NCBI GenBank assembly: GCA_965221205.1
Contig: OZ244870.1
Location: 3,100,001 to 3,164,000 of the forward strand
Reading direction: 5' to 3'
Length of the DNA stretch: 64,000 nucleotides
Source: CBDFMG01 sp965221205 [NCBI: bacterium]
GTDB lineage: Bacteria > SM23-31
The notes beneath the pieces are model-generated. The model was not told the DNA's origin, searched no databases, and saw nothing but the letters and a program-made list of their open reading frames with translations. A program made the position numbers and the translations under genes. Positions 59,450 to 64,000 of this stretch are shown in pieces; within the stretch, counting starts at the first letter, position 1; each line of letters begins with the position of its first letter.

Positions 59450-61108
59450 ATGAAAAAATTGTCCTCAATACTGATTGCGATTTTATTGTGCTCCTCTATC
59501 CCGGTTTCATGCGGTCAATCCTATCCATTCAAGATTGTATTTATATCCGGTTCCAATGAGTATTTTTCAGATATATCACTCAATGATTACAAAAACTATC
59601 TTGAAGAGACTGTTGAGAATGTTCAGGTCACGATGCTCCAGGCGGATGGGGAAATAAATTTTAAAGGTGAATATTCCAACCTCCAGGGGCTTGAAACGCT
59701 TGATGATTGCGATGTGCTGTTACTGTTTACACGCCGTATTACGATTGATGGAGAACAGTTGGACGCCGTGAAACAATATATAACGTCCGGCGGGCCGCTG
59801 GTTGCAATTCGGACCGCAAGCCACGGACTTCAGAACTGGTTGGAATTTGACAAGCTCGTTCTTGGAGGAAACTATAACGACCATTATGACGGAGCTCCTG
59901 AACAATCGGTACGAGATGAAAATGGGAACCGTATTCCCGATCCGGCAGGTGTTATTACAGGATTTACTCAAAGAATTATAGCTGAACCGGGTGCGGAGGA
60001 TCATCCCGTGTTGCAAGGTATCAAAAATTTCAATTCACGGTACAGCCTGTACAAAACAGGGCCTGTGGCACCCGATGTTCAGGTATTAATGACCGGCTAT
60101 ATTCCAAATAAAGAAATGGCTAAACAAGATGTCAGATTACTCAAATTTAACAGGCAATATGATATATCAGAACCTTCAGTATGGGCGCGGACCCATAATG
60201 GCGCTCGAATCAGTTATATTGCAGCAGGCGGGCTTCAGGATTGGAAAAGTTCAATGTACAAAAGGCTGGTGACCAATGCCCTTTTTTGGGCTGGTGAACG
60301 TGAACCAGAGTATAAAGAGAGACCTGAGCCGGAACAAAGACCAATGCCAGCAGGCGAAATGAACCTGGTTATGAGAAGCCGTGAAGAGGTCACGAACGGA
60401 AACGATACATGGAAGGAACTGGAACTGGAAAAGAATTGGAACATTGCCGAGACGGCAATAATAATCTGTGATATGTGGGATCAACACTGGTGCTCGGGTT
60501 CTTCGGAGAGAGTCCGGGAATTAGCGGTAAAGATGAATCCCGTCCTGCAGCAGGCACGGGATAAAGGTATTCAAATAATTCATGCTCCGAGTGGAACGAT
60601 GAGCTTTTACGCTGACTGGCCTCAAAGAATGCGAATGATACATGCACCGGATGTGCCAAAACCTTCTCCGCTCATTCCGGACAGCCTTTCGGATGATTTT
60701 TCTGATCATCCCAAACCTATTGAAGATGAAGATGAATGCGAAATCGACGATATTGACTATGGCGCATGGACACGTCAAATATCTCTTATCGATATTGGCG
60801 AGTACGACGGTATCTCGGACAGTGGAATTGAAACGTACAACTTTTACCAGCAGCACGGTATCAAAAATCTCATTGTCCTGGGTGTGCATACCAATTATTG
60901 CATTTTGACGCGTTCTTTCACGTTACGACAAATGACAGCCTGGGGAATGAATTGCGTCCTGGTGCGTGATTTGACCGATTCGATGTATGATCCTGGAAAT
61001 TATCCCTATGTCACTCATGACGAGGGAACACGGTTGATGGTTGAATATATCGAGAAATACTGGGCTCCTTCGATACTGAGTGAAGACCTTGTTGCTGCAC
61101 TGGATTAG
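59450..61108 (+). CDS. ThuA domain fused to an isochorismatase-like hydrolase
   Basis: Start at MKKLSSIL with AAAGGAGGG upstream; a longer frame from 59387 lacks a site. Lipobox-like signal (IPVSCGQ). Residues about 25-270 form a ThuA-like domain (glutamine-amidotransferase-like fold: FISGSNEYFSDISLNDYKNY, LLLFTRRITIDGEQLDAVKQYI, SGGPLVAIRTASHG). After a Pro/Glu-rich linker comes a cysteine hydrolase domain: AIIICDMWDQHWC with the catalytic-type Asp, and IKNLIVLGVHTNYCILTRSF with the Cys nucleophile. Secreted ThuA proteins are linked to sugar metabolism, and isochorismatase relatives are amide or ester hydrolases. Joining both in one exported protein suggests coupled action on a sugar-derived amide, which is speculation. 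Upstream of a fucosidase gene. Confidence 0.85.
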   Translation: MKKLSSILIAILLCSSIPVSCGQSYPFKIVFISGSNEYFSDISLNDYKNYLEETVENVQVTMLQADGEINFKGEYSNLQGLETLDDCDVLLLFTRRITIDGEQLDAVKQYITSGGPLVAIRTASHGLQNWLEFDKLVLGGNYNDHYDGAPEQSVRDENGNRIPDPAGVITGFTQRIIAEPGAEDHPVLQGIKNFNSRYSLYKTGPVAPDVQVLMTGYIPNKEMAKQDVRLLKFNRQYDISEPSVWARTHNGARISYIAAGGLQDWKSSMYKRLVTNALFWAGEREPEYKERPEPEQRPMPAGEMNLVMRSREEVTNGNDTWKELELEKNWNIAETAIIICDMWDQHWCSGSSERVRELAVKMNPVLQQARDKGIQIIHAPSGTMSFYADWPQRMRMIHAPDVPKPSPLIPDSLSDDFSDHPKPIEDEDECEIDDIDYGAWTRQISLIDIGEYDGISDSGIETYNFYQQHGIKNLIVLGVHTNYCILTRSFTLRQMTAWGMNCVLVRDLTDSMYDPGNYPYVTHDEGTRLMVEYIEKYWAPSILSEDLVAALD

Positions 61109-61394
61109 CACATTACAAGTATTGAAATTTTTAAGATAAATTGTTGTAATAATCTATTAAATTCTTAACGTAGGTAGTGTGGATTGTATCTATTCTCGGT
61201 AGTGTATCTTAATATTTCCGAATATATGTTCTGACGACATACAAACCACTCTTTGTATATGATCTTTGTCAGAGTGATACTCTGTTGATTATTGCGGAGC
61301 ATCTTTATTAATGAGAGTTACGTTATTTTCTTTGTAGAAAGTAAAATTCCATTTGAAGAATTAAACAAAAATGTCCTGTACTTAAGAGGAAATT

Positions 61395-62813
61395 ATGAAC
61401 ACTTCATTGACACAATGGTTTCGGAGCTGGATTGCATCCTACTTTTTAGTGTCTTTTATTGCAGCGGTGCCTGTTCAAGCTCAAACAATGATTGATATCA
61501 GGTCTGATTGGAACACGTCAATGGATAACAAGATGGAATGGTTCCACAACGCCCGCTACGGAATGAAAATCCACTGGGGACCCGATGCCCTGCCGAGAAC
61601 ACCTGAGGAAAGAGAGTGGTTGATGATTAATGGCAAACCGATTTACGGTACTACACCCTGGAGAAACTATGAAGAATTACTACAGAGGGGTCTGGTTTTC
61701 AACCCGATCGATTTCGATGCTGAAGAATGGGTCGATATCGCCCGGAATGCCGGAATGAAATATATAGTATTTATCGCAAAGCACCATAACGGATTTAGTA
61801 TGTACGATTCAAAGTATACTGATTTTGATATCGTGGATTATACTCCTTTCGATCGTGATCCCTTGAAAGAACTGGCAGATGCCTGCCTGGATGCCGGCGT
61901 AAGGCTGGGAGTATATTACTCGATCAGCGATTTGCATCATCCTGAATTTCATTCCAAATTACTCGAAAAGAGAGAAATTGGTCGGCATTATTATCCGAAT
62001 CCTGACGCTGACATTAAGATTTATGTCGAGTATATGAAAAATCAGCTTCGCGAACTGTTTGCCAACTATGGCAAGATCGACATTTTACTAGGGGATAATT
62101 CACACTATTTGGGTGACGACGGCGCGTTTCTTGGTAAGGAATACCCTAAAATTATGGATATGATACGTTCGATCCAGCCCAACGTAATCATTAACCACCA
62201 GGATTTGGCACGAGAGATTATCCACAGACCGAAAGATTATTTGATCTCCGAAGAATCTTACCCCGAACTCAATGATCTTCGGACGTATCATAACTTCCAG
62301 GTGGATGCGACAATGAATGGTTCATGGATGTACCACAAAGACACACCTGATTGGATAACTGCGGAAATGATAATTCATAATCTCGCCCATGTAGCCAGTA
62401 TGGGTGGAAATTACACGCTGAATGTCGGACCGACACCCGAAGGTATATTTCCCAAGGAATCAGTTGATGTCCTCCTTGAGGCCGGTGACTGGCTCAAAAA
62501 ATATGGTGAAAGCATCTATGGGACAAGGGGTACACAGTGGGAACAGCCGGAATGGGGAAGGATAACACACCGGATACTTGCCGACGGCACAACCCGTTTG
62601 TACCTGCACGTGTTCGACTGGCCCGAGGATGGGAGACTGGTATTAGACACTGTACGGAGACGCCCGACACAGGCGTACGCTCTTCGGAGCATCCCCCGGG
62701 AAAACTATAAAGTTGGTATTGAAGGAAATGCTTATATTGTTGTTACACTGAACGGACGGGCGTGGGATCCGGTCAATTCTGTTGTAGTGCTCGATGTTGA
62801 CAAAGCCCGATAA
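61395..62813 (+). CDS. Secreted GH29-family alpha-L-fucosidase-like enzyme
   Basis: AGAGGAAATT precedes the ATG; signal peptide ends PVQAQT. The GH29 barrel shows WFHNARYGMKIHWG, FDAEEWVDIARNAGMKYIVF, AKHHNGFSMYDSKYTDFDIV, DAGVRLGVYYSISDLHHPEF, and the strand-4 site IDILLGDNSHY, where the Asp fits the nucleophile (usually WFDG). Later GGNYTLNVGPTPEG and a C-terminal beta-sandwich (TRLYLHVFDWPEDGRLVL) complete it. It would release fucose from glycans or fucoidan outside the cytoplasm. The 472 residues are typical. Frame intact. Confidence 0.88.
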   Translation: MNTSLTQWFRSWIASYFLVSFIAAVPVQAQTMIDIRSDWNTSMDNKMEWFHNARYGMKIHWGPDALPRTPEEREWLMINGKPIYGTTPWRNYEELLQRGLVFNPIDFDAEEWVDIARNAGMKYIVFIAKHHNGFSMYDSKYTDFDIVDYTPFDRDPLKELADACLDAGVRLGVYYSISDLHHPEFHSKLLEKREIGRHYYPNPDADIKIYVEYMKNQLRELFANYGKIDILLGDNSHYLGDDGAFLGKEYPKIMDMIRSIQPNVIINHQDLAREIIHRPKDYLISEESYPELNDLRTYHNFQVDATMNGSWMYHKDTPDWITAEMIIHNLAHVASMGGNYTLNVGPTPEGIFPKESVDVLLEAGDWLKKYGESIYGTRGTQWEQPEWGRITHRILADGTTRLYLHVFDWPEDGRLVLDTVRRRPTQAYALRSIPRENYKVGIEGNAYIVVTLNGRAWDPVNSVVVLDVDKAR

Positions 62814-63093
62814 CTAACTGCATGTGAAACAATATAAAAGATCTCGTTTTGCTTTTCCGATGTATGATATACATGGTGTTCCCTTTGTCTAAATAGATAC
62901 TATTTTATTTTTGTGTTAACAGTTTATGCAATTACTTAAAGAGAGATTGCCACGTCGCTTCGCTTCTCGCAATCACGATAAGAATCTATACAATATAACA
63001 TCACAACATGTCATTTCGACCGAAATTTCGATTTGAATTTAATATTGAGATGAAGTGGAGATATCTTCCCATTTTTTATTTGCAATATCAAAG
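62814..63093. other. Intergenic between convergent genes
   Basis: About 280 bp, A/T-rich, no gene. I see no good terminator hairpin. Confidence 0.4.
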
Positions 63094-64000
63094 TTAAATT
63101 TTAATCTGATAATTATAAAGCTTGTGATACCTCCCCTCTTTCTTAAGGAGTGAATCGTGATTGCCGCATTCGACAATCGAGCCGTCTTCAACGACCAGAA
63201 TCTGATCTGCCTGCTTTATCGTACTCAAGCGGTGAGCTATTACGATTGTAGTTCTCCCCTTCATCAGGTGTGCAAGACTCTCCTGAATAAAGAGTTCGCT
63301 TTCCGTGTCAAGGTTTGATGTCGCTTCATCGAGAATCAAAACACGGGGATCGGCGAGAATAGCCCGCGCTATCGCTACACGCTGCCGTTGTCCGCCCGAT
63401 AATTTTACTCCCCGCTCACCGATCAATGTGTCGAGACCGTCATCAAATCGATCGGTAAACTCTTTAACGTGTGCGGATTTAACTGCATCGAGAAGCTTCT
63501 CTTCGGAAGCATCCGGCCTGCCGAAAAGTATATTTTCCCTAATAGTACCTTCAAACAAAAACTCATCCTGCAGCACTACCCCTAACCTGCTTCGGTAATT
63601 ATCAATGTTGATGGTGGCAAGATTATGGCCATCTATTTTCACGGTGCCTTCCAAAGGAGTCAGGAATGACGCTGCAAGTCCGGCAAGTGTGGTTTTCCCT
63701 GAACCGGACGATCCCACGAGCGCTGACACTGTCCCTGACAAAGCTGAAAAAGTTATGTTTTTAAGAACCATATTGTTTTCTTCATAGGCAAAGGAGACAT
63801 TTTCAAAAATAATATTCCCTTCAATATCGTCAAGCAGGACATTCCGCGCCGGATCATCACTTTCTTTGTCGAGCTGCAGAATTTCTTCCATTCTGTCAAG
63901 GCCTGCAAACGCTTCGGTAATCTGCGTTCCAATATTACCCATCTGCACAATCGGCGCAATAAGAAACCCGAGGTAGAGCGTAAACGCAACAAAATCTCCA
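63094..64000 (-). CDS. MsbA-like ABC exporter, C-terminal part
   Basis: The frame remains open at the right window edge, so only the last membrane helix and the nucleotide-binding domain are seen. Walker A is GSSGSGKTTL, Q-loop VVLQDEFLFEG, signature LSGGQRQRVAIARA, Walker B VLILDEATS, and the switch His AHRLS. The preceding FVAFTLYLGFLIAPI and DRMEEILQLD are typical of fused MsbA/LmrA-type half transporters that export lipids or drugs. ABC families of this type form homo- or heterodimers. Confidence 0.93.
   Translation of the reverse strand, partial: GDFVAFTLYLGFLIAPIVQMGNIGTQITEAFAGLDRMEEILQLDKESDDPARNVLLDDIEGNIIFENVSFAYEENNMVLKNITFSALSGTVSALVGSSGSGKTTLAGLAASFLTPLEGTVKIDGHNLATINIDNYRSRLGVVLQDEFLFEGTIRENILFGRPDASEEKLLDAVKSAHVKEFTDRFDDGLDTLIGERGVKLSGGQRQRVAIARAILADPRVLILDEATSNLDTESELFIQESLAHLMKGRTTIVIAHRLSTIKQADQILVVEDGSIVECGNHDSLLKKEGRYHKLYNYQIKI

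Noticed and set aside
1-64000. CRISPR array, tRNA or rRNA genes
   Set aside because: No regularly spaced direct repeats were seen, and no cloverleaf-like or rRNA-like segment was noticed when reading the intergenic regions.

Overview
The window looks like a chromosomal segment of a free-living or host-associated Gram-negative bacterium of the FCB-like type (Marinimicrobia, KSB1, Calditrichota, Latescibacterota or Gemmatimonadota are candidates). The basis is the gene content: a GWxTD-domain protein, two DUF5916 outer-membrane-type proteins, TolB-like propeller lipoproteins, secreted M28 peptidases and amidohydrolases, orphan plug-like lipoproteins, and many lipobox or SPase I signals. This is family knowledge, and no marker gene fixes the phylum. 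Most of the DNA is A+T-rich. Two tracts are clearly G+C-rich by eye: 7.7-9.2 kb and 47.2-51.56 kb.

Layout. 0-3.6 kb: end of an M24 peptidase, an apparently intact IS1595-type insertion sequence touching a DUF4145 gene, and a broken IS481-like element. 3.6-15 kb: secreted and lipoprotein genes (two TolB-like propellers, GH43, PQQ dehydrogenase) mixed with broken aldose epimerase, amidohydrolase and DUF885 genes. 15-28 kb: a Tat-exported sugar isomerase-like protein, GWxTD protein, a decayed amidohydrolase, two broken DUF5916 genes, an M28 paralogue lacking consensus catalytic residues, and an intact amidohydrolase. 28-41 kb: a C1 block, with a ruined heterotetrameric sarcosine oxidase (soxBDAG, cut by an IS remnant) followed by intact NAD-linked formate dehydrogenase (fdhB, fdhA), fdhD and formate-THF ligase. 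41-47 kb: plug-like lipoproteins, a NicO/UreH-like metal exporter, a cold-shock pseudogene, a thioredoxin-like lipoprotein and a serpin. 47.2-51.56 kb: a G+C-rich foreign island holding an integrase fragment and a giant RecD-like helicase with a nuclease-like C-terminus, joined to the serpin inside its reactive loop. 51.6-56.4 kb: a tandem M28 peptidase array, two intact and one broken. 56.4-64 kb: broken phosphoesterase, coiled-coil and DUF4097-like genes, an IS1595 remnant, a ThuA-isochorismatase fusion, GH29 fucosidase and an ABC exporter end.

Functionally the intact genes suggest scavenging of peptides and glycans at the cell surface (M28, amidohydrolases, GH29, sugar isomerase, PQQ oxidation) plus formate and folate C1 metabolism. 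About twenty genes are broken by nonsense codons, short tandem duplications, IS insertions and single-base indels in homopolymers. The first three kinds argue for real gene decay. The homopolymer indels could partly be sequencing error and need read-level checking. I found no tRNA, rRNA or CRISPR array.
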